A stretch of DNA of 64,000 bases, from positions 1,173,352-1,237,351 of the forward strand of contig NZ_BMYT01000001.1 of the NCBI RefSeq assembly GCF_014652415.1. Reading direction: 5' to 3'. The position numbers were made by a program, and so were the translations under genes. Below, one piece after another: positions 37,296-46,006 of this stretch. Position 1 is the first letter of the stretch. Each line of letters begins with the position of its first letter. Origin of the DNA: Affinundibacterium macrobrachii. Lineage in GTDB: Bacteria; Pseudomonadota; Gammaproteobacteria; Burkholderiales; Burkholderiaceae_D. The notes below the pieces were generated by a model. The model was given only the letters and a program-made list of their open reading frames with translations, was not told the DNA's origin and did not search any database.

Positions 37296-38744
37296 TTACT
37301 GACTAAGACGTTTCGCCAATTCATATAAAAACCGTTGACCTTCATACAGCGATTTCACCGGTAAACGTTCATTCAAGCCATGCGCGTTCGAGCCCTCGGG
37401 GTAATGGAAAATGCCGCTCACGCCATAAGTCCAAATTCCCGCATTATTCAAGAAGCGACCGTCAGTGCCACCCGGCGACATGGTCGGTACTACAGGAACA
37501 CCTGGCCACATTTGTTGCGTTAAATCAGTCACGGCTTTCATCAATTCAGGATGTAAGGGCTGTGCAGGCGATGCTGTGGCAGTACCGACTGGCGTCACTT
37601 TTATCGCACTGTCCGCCAATACCGATTGGATGCTGGCTTGCGTCTGCTCGACGGTTTCACCGGGCAGAATACGACAATTCACATTGGCCTGCGCACGCTG
37701 CGGCAATGCATTGGTGGCGTGCCCTGCATTCACCATGGTCGCCACGCAGGTGGTACGCAAACTGGCGTTATAAAACGGCGTGGTCGCACTTAAACGTGCC
37801 AAGGCTTCTGCGTCGACTGGCTCACGCAAGATGGCCTTCATATCCGCGGCCAATTGCCCGCTCTCTATATTCGACATGGTTTCAAAAAAACCACGTGTGG
37901 TTGGCGTCAAGCGGAAAGGGAAATCATATTTACCCAAACGCGATAAGGCATCTGATAATTGATAAATCGCATTGTCTTTGCGTGGCACCGAGCTGTGTCC
38001 TCCAGTATTCGTCACCTCTAAACTAAAACTTTGAAATATCTTTTCGCCTGCTTGTATGCCGTGACGCACTGGTTTGCCATTTTTATCTAAGCTACCACCA
38101 CCGCCTTCATTCAAAGCAAGTTCTGCATCGATTAATGCGCGATGGTTCTTTAATAAATATTCGACACCATTAAATTCTGCTGGGACTAACTCTTCATCGC
38201 AGGTCAAGGCCATGATGATATCGCGCTTGGTTTTCAATTTTTCCTGTTTATAACGCATCATATTGGCAATGAAAATTGCTGCCATTGGCTTATCGTCAGA
38301 CGAGCCACGCGCGTAAAAGAAACCATCTTCTTCTATCAATTTAAATGGATCGCGCAACCAATCTTCACGTTTCGCTTCGACCACGTCGATATGCGCCAGC
38401 AGTAACAAAGGCTTTTGTGTTGCACCAGCAGATGCCTTATAACGCGCGACTAAATTGCCTTTCTTGGGTGCGCCGGGTGGCACAATGATCTGCATATCGG
38501 TATCAGCAAAGCCAGCCTTTTTCAAATGTGCCGCCATCGCCTTTGAGGCCGCAGTGCAACTGCCCACTGAGTTGGTGGTATTTATCTCAACCAATTCTTG
38601 ATAAATCGCGCGCAGTTGATTTTGTTCTGGACTGAGGTTCTTTACAGCATTCTGTGCGTGGGCTTGCGCACTGAAGCCAGCGGCAACGCTACTTATTGCA
38701 ATAGCGATGATGGCACGGCTTATTTTGCTACGAGATATCGACAT
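37296..38744 (-). CDS. Secreted M20-family metallopeptidase
   Basis: The 482-residue protein has a signal peptide ending in SAQAHA. Zinc-site motifs of the M20 family are in order: LLAHIDVVEA (His and Asp), YARGSSDDK (bridging Asp), TCDEELVPAE (catalytic Glu and ligand Glu) and the C-terminal GSNAHGLNE (ligand His). A dimerisation domain lies in the middle (about 220-350). It would cleave peptides or acylated amino acids in the periplasm. It sits between the two efflux loci and faces away from both, with terminators or gaps on each side, so a role in metal resistance is not suggested. Confidence 0.92.
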   Translation of the reverse strand: MSISRSKISRAIIAIAISSVAAGFSAQAHAQNAVKNLSPEQNQLRAIYQELVEINTTNSVGSCTAASKAMAAHLKKAGFADTDMQIIVPPGAPKKGNLVARYKASAGATQKPLLLLAHIDVVEAKREDWLRDPFKLIEEDGFFYARGSSDDKPMAAIFIANMMRYKQEKLKTKRDIIMALTCDEELVPAEFNGVEYLLKNHRALIDAELALNEGGGGSLDKNGKPVRHGIQAGEKIFQSFSLEVTNTGGHSSVPRKDNAIYQLSDALSRLGKYDFPFRLTPTTRGFFETMSNIESGQLAADMKAILREPVDAEALARLSATTPFYNASLRTTCVATMVNAGHATNALPQRAQANVNCRILPGETVEQTQASIQSVLADSAIKVTPVGTATASPAQPLHPELMKAVTDLTQQMWPGVPVVPTMSPGGTDGRFLNNAGIWTYGVSGIFHYPEGSNAHGLNERLPVKSLYEGQRFLYELAKRLSQ

Positions 38745-38993
38745 AGTGAGTTCCTAAATTAGCCTACAAATAAGTCTCGAAAAAAAGACATGTACCGAAT
38801 GATAGATGCCATGGAGGTGCTACAAACAAGTATGGACTAGAGCTGCACGCCAGAGTTCCCAACTCACAAAAAAAGACGCAAATCCATCGAAGCTAGCGGT
38901 TTAAATGAGCAATCGACTATTCTCAAGCTACTTCAACCAACACATCAATTGCAAACCTTAGAAAAACATTTAGAAAGAAATTTAGATACAAGT

Positions 38994-40385
38994 CTAAGAA
39001 GAAAACCACACTGTAACAATCAAGCCCTGCCCCGCTGCCTCACCCAGTTCAAGTTGCGCATCATGGCTGTGAACTATACTCTTGACGATCGACAAGCCCA
39101 AGCCACTTCCTGATGCGCTCGCGCCGGGCAAACGGAAGAATCGTTCAAATACCTTTTCACGCATCTCGACTGGAATCCCTGGACCCGTATCTTGAATGCG
39201 TAAGAAGGCGCGGCCATCGACACTTCCACAAGATAATGCAATCTGACCACCAGCAGGTGTGTAGCGCACGGCATTATCGAATAAATTACGCACCATAATC
39301 GCCAGCGTATCGGGATTTATTAAGCAAGAAGCAGCTTGCAGCTCGCTGGTAAAAGCTAACTGTTTTTTCCCTGCGATAGCGGTAAATTCAGCGACTTGCT
39401 TGGCTAAAAATGCTTGCAAATCTCCCGTCTGTAATGCAGGATCACGCGCTGCTTGTGGGTCGAGTTTAGATAAGGTCATTAACTGCCCAACTAAACGGGT
39501 TGCACGATCAACGCTAATCAACAGACCCGCAGCTGCTTCGTCACGTTCATGATCATTGCGAGCGCGTTGGATGACCTGCAAGTTTGCTTTAATCGCCGCT
39601 AATGGCGTACGCAATTCATGCGAAGCATTTGCGGTGAATCGTTGCTCTTGCTCCATCGCGTGACTAACCCGTTCAAACAAGTGATTCAAAGCAGTAAGTA
39701 AAGAGTGCAATTCAATCGGCGCTCCGGCCAAATCGACTTTTTCTAAATCATTGGGCGTACGTTGACTAACTTGATCAGCCGAGTGTTGTAGCGCACGGAA
39801 TAAGCGATTAATCATCCACCAGATCGCACCCGCCATCAAGGGTAACACCAGTAACGCAAATACCAGTAATTTGTAAGCAAAACGGCCGCTAATATCTTTA
39901 CGATGACTAATTGGTTCAGCGATCTGAATTTGCAAACGATGCGGCGCATTCCAAATCGAATAAGTACGCCAAGGCTGCCCATGCAATTGCGTCCAACCGA
40001 AACCACTGTTGGTATCGGTGGTCAAGGGCGTTTCTGGCGCCGCATTATTACGATAAAGTAGCCGCTTTTGCGTATCCCAGATTTGCAGCAACAAATACTG
40101 GCTATGCTTTTCCACATTTGACTCTGTCAAGGTATCAGCAGTCGAAGCTAAACGTTCCTCGGCTTCATGATCGGCAAGCGTCAACAGTAGATGCGCAGTC
40201 TCGGCTAAGGATTGATCAAATAATTCTTGGCTTTCTTGATCGGCCTCGATGTAAACGACGATGCCACTAAAGCCCCAAATTGATACGGTAATCGCTAACA
40301 CAATTGCCAAGATCGAACGACGCAGCGACCAGCCCTCGCCTTCTTTCTTCGCCAAATTTTTCAACTCGATTTTACTTAAATTCAT
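38994..40385 (-). CDS. Sensor histidine kinase, QseC/PmrB-like
   Basis: The 463-residue protein has two membrane helices (about 25-48 and 165-190) around a periplasmic domain of the two-component sensor N-terminal type found in QseC and TctE. HisKA follows with His256 (ASHELRTPLAA), then HATPase with QDTGPGIP and GSGLGLSIVK. It starts 48 bases after the regulator gene at 40434, in the same direction. Its signal may be metal ions, since the pair is divergent from efflux locus 2. QseC itself senses catecholamines and PmrB senses iron and pH, so homology does not settle the ligand. Confidence 0.88.
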   Translation of the reverse strand: MNLSKIELKNLAKKEGEGWSLRRSILAIVLAITVSIWGFSGIVVYIEADQESQELFDQSLAETAHLLLTLADHEAEERLASTADTLTESNVEKHSQYLLLQIWDTQKRLLYRNNAAPETPLTTDTNSGFGWTQLHGQPWRTYSIWNAPHRLQIQIAEPISHRKDISGRFAYKLLVFALLVLPLMAGAIWWMINRLFRALQHSADQVSQRTPNDLEKVDLAGAPIELHSLLTALNHLFERVSHAMEQEQRFTANASHELRTPLAAIKANLQVIQRARNDHERDEAAAGLLISVDRATRLVGQLMTLSKLDPQAARDPALQTGDLQAFLAKQVAEFTAIAGKKQLAFTSELQAASCLINPDTLAIMVRNLFDNAVRYTPAGGQIALSCGSVDGRAFLRIQDTGPGIPVEMREKVFERFFRLPGASASGSGLGLSIVKSIVHSHDAQLELGEAAGQGLIVTVWFSS

Positions 40386-40404
40386 ATCTGCTTCTCTTAC
40401 TGTG

Positions 40405-40421
40405 CCGATTACCCTAATCGG
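40405..40421. other. Perfect hairpin between regulator and kinase genes
   Basis: CCGATTA-CCC-TAATCGG is a seven-base-pair inverted repeat in the 48-base gap between the response regulator stop and the kinase start. It has no T-run. It could tune the regulator-to-kinase ratio by pausing or protecting mRNA ends. Confidence 0.4.
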
Positions 40422-40433
40422 TATCTCTCAACA

Positions 40434-41093
40434 TTATTCTTTATCGATCACGTAACCAACCGCATGCAAAGTGCGTATCAATTCCTTACCAAGTTTCTTA
40501 CGTAAATGATGAATATGTACTTGTATCGTATTACTTTCGATTTCATCACCCCAGCTATAAAGTGCTTGTTCCAGCTGATCTTTGGTGATGATTTGTCCTA
40601 AATGTTCAAACAGAATTTGTAAGATATTAAATTCCCGCGTCGTCAAATTAATCGACTCACCATGCAATTTAACTTGTCTTGCGGCGGTATCAATTTCGAC
40701 ACCACGATGGGTTAAGATCTCTCGACTACGCCCAACCAAGCGCCGACGAACCGAACGGATGCGGGCAGCTAGTTCATCTAAGTCATACGGCTTGACGATG
40801 AAATCATCAGCGCCGCTATCCAAACCCATAATACGATCAGGAATCTGATCTCTCGCCGTCAATATTAAAATCGATTGCTCAAAACCCGCTGCTCGCAATT
40901 TTTTCAATAAAGACATGCCATCTTGGCGCGGCAAACCTAGATCCAGTAACAAACATTGATACTGATGGAGTTTGATAGATATTTCTGCATCTTCTGCCGA
41001 CTGTACCCAATCCACTGCATAGCCCAACTGATCCAAACCTAACTGCGTAGCGCGTCCTAATTGCGGATCATCTTCTACCAACAAAATACGCAT
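40434..41093 (-). CDS. Response regulator, QseB/PmrA-like
   Basis: The 219-residue OmpR-family protein has Asp51 (LLLDLGLPRQDG), the acidic pocket VEDD, Thr in LILTARD and Lys in DFIVKPYDL. A winged helix follows (FNILQILFEH, NTIQVHIHHLRKKLG). The HHLRKKLG recognition-helix type places it in the QseB/PmrA branch and not in the CusR branch. GAGGAGG precedes the ATG. It is divergent from efflux locus 2 and the shared gap has a PmrA-type direct repeat (41155-41171), so it probably controls that locus and itself. Confidence 0.92.
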   Translation of the reverse strand: MRILLVEDDPQLGRATQLGLDQLGYAVDWVQSAEDAEISIKLHQYQCLLLDLGLPRQDGMSLLKKLRAAGFEQSILILTARDQIPDRIMGLDSGADDFIVKPYDLDELAARIRSVRRRLVGRSREILTHRGVEIDTAARQVKLHGESINLTTREFNILQILFEHLGQIITKDQLEQALYSWGDEIESNTIQVHIHHLRKKLGKELIRTLHAVGYVIDKE

Positions 41094-41154
41094 ATACCTC
41101 CTCAGTTTTGTTTTTACTGTGCCGATTGATTATTCGCAAATATAAGCCTAACTT

Positions 41155-41171
41155 GTTAAGGAGTTCTTAAG
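41155..41171. promoter_or_regulatory. PmrA/QseB-type direct repeat in the divergent promoter of efflux locus 2
   Basis: GTTAAG-GAGTT-CTTAAG is two hexamers separated by five bases, the arrangement and near-consensus sequence (CTTAAG-N5-CTTAAG) of PmrA/QseB boxes. It is in the gap between the regulator (minus) and the adaptor gene (plus), about 66 bases upstream of the latter. Confidence 0.65.
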
Positions 41172-41236
41172 AACCGCTAACTACAATGGCTTCACTTTCC
41201 CCTTATTGACACTCTTTGAGACCACTCGAGACTATT

Positions 41237-42529
41237 ATGCTTACTTTCATCCATCAAGAAAAACAATTTAGCAAGCTTATCCTGCTCAGCGTAATTGGCC
41301 TGAGTAGTATTGTGTCGACGAGCAATGCACAAACAAATTCCCAAATTCATATCAGCCAACAACAAATTGCGCGTTCTGGCATCAAAATTGAAGCTGCCAC
41401 GGTTGCTAGCGATGGTGCATTGTCGGCCAATGCCAATCTATCGGATAAAGGCTTACGCTTGTCTGGCACCGTAGTCGCAGCCACCTCGGCAACGCAATTA
41501 CTCAGCGCCGTCGTCAGTGGTGTGATTCAAAGCATACACGTCAATCCCTTACAAGAAGTGAAAGCAGGTACTCCGATCGCGACTATCTTTAGTCAACAAT
41601 TAATGGAAATGCAAAGAGAATACTTGCAGTTCGCGACGCAAGCGCAACTTGCACAAGACAAAGTAAATCGTGACGAAAACTTGTTCAAAGAAGGAATCGT
41701 GTCGCAAAGCCGCGTGCAAGAAAGCCGAGCACTAGCCATACAATCCGAAGTTGCGGCGAGTGAACGTCGACAAAGCTTAAAAGCGGCTGGATTAAGCGAT
41801 AACGCCTTGAAGCAATTACTTAAAACCAGAAGCTTAGTCGCTAACACGGCTATTTATGCCAAATCAAAAGGGACAGTATTAGATCTGCAAGCCCAACTTG
41901 GACAAAGAGTCGAAGCGGGAATGCCGATCGCCAAGCTCAGTGGCGATGCGCCGTTCTGGATAGAACTTCAAGCATCGAAAACACAAGCTGCACAAATACG
42001 CATTGGTGATCTCTTGCAAATAAAAGACTGTGGCAATGCCAAAGTCATGGCGATCTCGCCACAAATTGAAGCAGGCAATCAAAGCATCACAGTTCGCGCA
42101 CAAGAAATTATCCAAGCTAAGCAAGCGTCATGCTTACGTTTAAACCAATTTGTCGAAGTCAGTCATATCGGTCATCAAGTCGTCAAAAATAGCTATGGTG
42201 TGCCTGCGAATGCTTTAGTGCGTAATGGCAAACACCAATACGTATTTGTAAAAAATAATCATGGCTTTGAAGCGATTGAAGTCAATGTCGTGACAGGTTC
42301 GCCCGATAAAATTTGGGTGACTGGCAATTTTGCGAGTAATCCACAAATCGCCACCCAAGGCTTGGTAGTTTTAAAAGGCGCATGGATGGGATTGGGCACA
42401 GAAGGCGAGGATGCTCCACCACCAGCCGCTACTAATGCAGCTGCTAATGCCGCTGCTGCCAAGGCACCCGCTAAAGACGCAAACAAAGAAACAAATCAAA
42501 AACTAACGACAACCAGTGAGAAGAAATAA
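41237..42529 (+). CDS. RND efflux periplasmic adaptor, locus 2
   Basis: The 430-residue protein has a signal peptide (cleavage near TSNAQT), split lipoyl domain, a helical hairpin (about 130-205) and beta-barrel, as in CzcB/CusB adaptors. The C-terminus is an Ala/Lys-rich low-complexity tail (about 390-430). I use the ATG at 41237; an in-frame TTG lies seven codons earlier without a better ribosome site. Its stop overlaps the pump start (TAATG). It joins the pump at 42529 to the TolC-like channel at 46006. Confidence 0.9.
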   Translation: MLTFIHQEKQFSKLILLSVIGLSSIVSTSNAQTNSQIHISQQQIARSGIKIEAATVASDGALSANANLSDKGLRLSGTVVAATSATQLLSAVVSGVIQSIHVNPLQEVKAGTPIATIFSQQLMEMQREYLQFATQAQLAQDKVNRDENLFKEGIVSQSRVQESRALAIQSEVAASERRQSLKAAGLSDNALKQLLKTRSLVANTAIYAKSKGTVLDLQAQLGQRVEAGMPIAKLSGDAPFWIELQASKTQAAQIRIGDLLQIKDCGNAKVMAISPQIEAGNQSITVRAQEIIQAKQASCLRLNQFVEVSHIGHQVVKNSYGVPANALVRNGKHQYVFVKNNHGFEAIEVNVVTGSPDKIWVTGNFASNPQIATQGLVVLKGAWMGLGTEGEDAPPPAATNAAANAAAAKAPAKDANKETNQKLTTTSEKK

Positions 42530-45500
42530 TGTTAGCTCGCCTAATCGCCTTTTCACTAGCGCAACGATTACTGGTATTGGTCATTACCATCGTATTGATT
42601 GCTGCTGGTTTTCAAGCATTTCATAACCTACCGATTGATGCGTTTCCTGACGTCTCCAGCACGCAAGTAAAACTCATCATGAAGGCGCCCGGTATGACGC
42701 CGGAAGAAGTTGAGACCCGCATCGTCGCGCCAATTGAGCAAGAATTACTCGGCATTCCACATCAAGTTATTTTGCGCTCGCAATCAAAGTATGCGCTAGC
42801 GGATATCACTTTAGATTTTGAAGATGGAACCGATGTCTATTGGGCGCGCCAACAAGTCAATGAACGCTTAAACGGGGTTTTAAAAGATTTACCCGCTTCG
42901 GTGAGTGGCGGTCTCGCACCGATCACCACACCGCTCGGTGAAATTTTTATGTTCACCATTGAAGGCCCTTTATCTTTAATGGAAAAGCGTACTTTGCTTG
43001 AATGGACGATACGCCCTCAACTACGTAACATCCCCGGTGTTGCCGACGTAAATACGCTCGGCGGCTTAGTCAAGAGTTTCGAGGTCATTCCTGATCCGGT
43101 TGCTTTGGCCGCGCGCAAAGTATCTCTACAACAATTACAAGATGCACTCGAAAGCAATAATCGCAATGATGGTGCAGGCCGTTTGAATAGCGGTGAAGAA
43201 TCACTATTGGTGCGCAGCGATGGCAGTATCCGCAGCATAGAAGATGTGCGCGCGATTTCGATCGATCAACAAGATGGGGTCGCGATAAAAATCGGTGACG
43301 TCGCCACGGTAAAGATAGGTCAATTGACGCGCTATGGTAGTGTGACCAAAGATGGCAAAAACGAAGCGGTTCAAGGCCTGATCTTAGGAATGCGTGGAGC
43401 AAATGCGCAAAAGGTGGTTGAACAAGTTAACCAACGTCTCAAGTTGATTGAAAAAACTCTGCCACAAGGGATTACGATCAAACCCTTCTACGATCGTGGC
43501 AACTTGGTTGAACGCGCTGTGAATACCGTTACTAAGGCGCTTGCTGAAGCGACGATTCTGGTCGTCATTCTGCTGTATTTATTCTTAGGTAATGTTCGTT
43601 CCGCTCTAGTGGTCGCTTGTATCTTACCGCTGGCGGCGCTTGGTACATTCTTATTGATGCGCCAATTTGGCTTGAGTGCCAACCTAATGTCCTTGGGCGG
43701 ACTCGCGATTGCGATTGGTATGTTGGTCGATGCGGCGGTAGTAGTGGTTGAAAATATCGAAGCCCATAGCGCAGACAAGGAACGTCCTAACTTTTCCAAA
43801 CTACATATTATTTATCGTGCTGTACGCGAAGTCGCAGTGCCAGTGACCGCAGGGATGGTTGTCATCATGATCGTGTTCTTGCCACTGTTATCACTGCAAG
43901 GTTTAGAAGGCAAATTATTTGCGCCTGTCGCTATGACGATTACCTTTGCAATCGCAGCGTCTTTAATTTTGTCGCTAACAGTGATTCCGGTTTTAGCTTC
44001 TTTTATGATGGGACAAGCACATCATGAAACGCCGTGGTTAGTGCGCAAATTAGAAACTGCGTATAAAAAATTATTGACGCAAGCACTCAATAATGCCAAG
44101 AAAGTGATGCTGGTATCGGTGCTGGTGTTGATCGTCACCGCAGCGCTATTTCCTTTCATCGGTAAATCCTTCATGCCTAGCTTGGATGAAGGCGACATCA
44201 TTATGCAGATCGAAAAGCTGCCTTCCGTGAATTTGGATGAATCGACCAAGTTAGATATGGCAATTCAAAAACGTATCTTGGAAACCGTACCCGATGTGCT
44301 GAATGTGATTGCACGCGTTGGCTCGGACGAACTCGGCCTTGACCCTATGGGCTTAAATGAAACCGATACCTTCTTGGTGCTCAAACCACATGACCAATGG
44401 AAGAGCAAGAGTAAAGAAGCCTTAATCGATCAGTTACGCACAGTCACCGCCGAATTCCCCGGTGTCAATTTCAGCTTCACGCAGCCTATCGAAATGCGTA
44501 CCTCGGAAATGTTATCGGGTGTACGTGGTGATCTAGCGATCAAAATCTATGGCAGCAATAATCAAACATTGGCGCAACTTGCAGAAAGCATAGTCAAAAC
44601 TGTCGAAGGGATTCAAGGTAGTGAGGATGTGTTGACGATCAAAAATAGTGGTGTGCAATATCTGCAAGTCGACATCAATCAAGAAGCCGCTGGCCGACTT
44701 GGTTTAAGCGTTGACCAAATCCAACAGGATCTACGCACCATGGTAGAAGGACGTCAATCTGGCATCGTGATTGAGGATGGTCGTCGCATTCCTTTATTGC
44801 TACGCGGTAGCGCTTATTTGCAGATGTCAGCTGATCTATTTCAACAAATCCGCTTACCGATCGCGGATGGTAGCTCAATCGCTTTGAGCCAAATCGCTGA
44901 ATTAAAGATGGTGGATGGCCCAGTCAAAATCGAACGCGAAAATTCATCGCGCATGGTGGTAGTACGTGCCAATGTGCGTGGTCGCGATCTGGTCGGTTTC
45001 GTTGATGAAGCAAAAGCTAAAGTAGCAGCACAAATCAAGCTGCCAGAAGGATATCGCTTATCTTGGGGTGGCCAATTTGAAAATCAGCAACGCGCCGCGG
45101 CACGTCTAGGCATCGTTGTGCCAATCGCATTATCTTTGATTTTCTTCTTGCTATTCGCCACGCTTGGTACGGTTCGCCAATCAGTATTAGTGTTTGTGAA
45201 CATTCCGTTTGCGATGTTGGGCGGTGTGATTGCTTTAGCGATCACTGGAGAATATTTATCCGTGCCGGCATCGGTTGGCTTTATCGCCTTGATGGGGATT
45301 GCGGTTCTGAATGGTCTGGTAATGATCACCTATTTTAATCAACTGGTTGCGCGTGGCGTGGCGATTGGTGAAGTGGTCTCAGAGGGAGCCTTGCGCCGCT
45401 TCCGTCCAGTGATGATGACAGCAAGCATTACCGCGTTTGGTTTAATTCCTTTGCTGTTTGCAACTGGTCCTGGTTCAGAAATTCAACGACCGCTAGCGAT

Positions 45501-45675
45501 TGTGGTCATTGGTGGTTTATTATCGGCAACGAGTTTGACTTTGATTTTGTTACCGATTTTATTTCAACGATTTGGAGTCGCCAAAACGGAAACCACCTCG
45601 ACACAATTAGCGACAAATACTAACGCAAACTCGAATACCGACACTGTCTCAAATTCAGGTAACCAGCATGACTAA
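42529..45675 (+). CDS. Heavy-metal RND efflux pump, locus 2, CusA-like
   Basis: The 1048-residue inner-membrane pump has the RND duplicated layout. Helix 4 contains GGLAIAIGMLVDAAVVVVEN, close to the GGxAIAIG..VDA...EN signature of the CusA (monovalent Cu/Ag) group. That makes copper or silver a fair guess, unproven. The C-terminus ends in an Asn/Thr/Ser-rich tail (NTNANSNTDTVSNSGNQ) beyond the last helix. It overlaps the adaptor gene by one base and the DUF3240 gene by eight, so the operon is tightly coupled. Confidence 0.93.
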   Translation: MLARLIAFSLAQRLLVLVITIVLIAAGFQAFHNLPIDAFPDVSSTQVKLIMKAPGMTPEEVETRIVAPIEQELLGIPHQVILRSQSKYALADITLDFEDGTDVYWARQQVNERLNGVLKDLPASVSGGLAPITTPLGEIFMFTIEGPLSLMEKRTLLEWTIRPQLRNIPGVADVNTLGGLVKSFEVIPDPVALAARKVSLQQLQDALESNNRNDGAGRLNSGEESLLVRSDGSIRSIEDVRAISIDQQDGVAIKIGDVATVKIGQLTRYGSVTKDGKNEAVQGLILGMRGANAQKVVEQVNQRLKLIEKTLPQGITIKPFYDRGNLVERAVNTVTKALAEATILVVILLYLFLGNVRSALVVACILPLAALGTFLLMRQFGLSANLMSLGGLAIAIGMLVDAAVVVVENIEAHSADKERPNFSKLHIIYRAVREVAVPVTAGMVVIMIVFLPLLSLQGLEGKLFAPVAMTITFAIAASLILSLTVIPVLASFMMGQAHHETPWLVRKLETAYKKLLTQALNNAKKVMLVSVLVLIVTAALFPFIGKSFMPSLDEGDIIMQIEKLPSVNLDESTKLDMAIQKRILETVPDVLNVIARVGSDELGLDPMGLNETDTFLVLKPHDQWKSKSKEALIDQLRTVTAEFPGVNFSFTQPIEMRTSEMLSGVRGDLAIKIYGSNNQTLAQLAESIVKTVEGIQGSEDVLTIKNSGVQYLQVDINQEAAGRLGLSVDQIQQDLRTMVEGRQSGIVIEDGRRIPLLLRGSAYLQMSADLFQQIRLPIADGSSIALSQIAELKMVDGPVKIERENSSRMVVVRANVRGRDLVGFVDEAKAKVAAQIKLPEGYRLSWGGQFENQQRAAARLGIVVPIALSLIFFLLFATLGTVRQSVLVFVNIPFAMLGGVIALAITGEYLSVPASVGFIALMGIAVLNGLVMITYFNQLVARGVAIGEVVSEGALRRFRPVMMTASITAFGLIPLLFATGPGSEIQRPLAIVVIGGLLSATSLTLILLPILFQRFGVAKTETTSTQLATNTNANSNTDTVSNSGNQHD

Positions 45676-46006
45676 CACGACTTCACAGCACGCGATGAAC
45701 AACAAATTTGACAGTATGTTGACACTGGCGATTCCGCTAGCGCTAACCGAAGAAATCTGCGATTTCCTTCTGCTTAATCCGCAATGGGCTAGCGGCTTTT
45801 CTATCGTCGATGCACAAGGCATGGGACAAGGCGCGGCATTACAGACCGCCATTGAAAAAGTACAAGGCCGCAGCAAACGCAAACTGATTATGGTGGTTGG
45901 TGAACAAGCGCAATTATTCGAATTGGTGGCGGCACTTGGGCAGAAAATTAAGAACCCAGATGTGGCGTATTGGGTCACACCAGTTCACCGTTTCGGGAGA
46001 TTTTGA
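45668..46006 (+). CDS. DUF3240 (PII-like) protein of efflux locus 2
   Basis: The 112-residue cytoplasmic protein matches the DUF3240 pattern: LTLAIPLALTEEICDFLL at the N-terminus, GFSIVDAQGMGQGAALQTAIEKV in the middle and KRKLIMVVGEQAQL. The family has a ferredoxin-like, PII-like fold and is nearly always beside heavy-metal RND pumps in Betaproteobacteria. Its role is unknown; a nucleotide- or metal-responsive regulator of the pump is one possibility. It overlaps the pump gene by eight bases and the channel gene by one (TGATG). Confidence 0.82.
   Translation: MTNTTSQHAMNNKFDSMLTLAIPLALTEEICDFLLLNPQWASGFSIVDAQGMGQGAALQTAIEKVQGRSKRKLIMVVGEQAQLFELVAALGQKIKNPDVAYWVTPVHRFGRF

Noticed and set aside
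2628..41127. TGTGCCGATT at three intergenic places (2628, 40401, 41118)
   Set aside because: A ten-base match is expected by chance in 64 kb, and the moaA copy has nothing in common with the other two; only the longer 14-mer shared within the locus 2 regulator region is mentioned.
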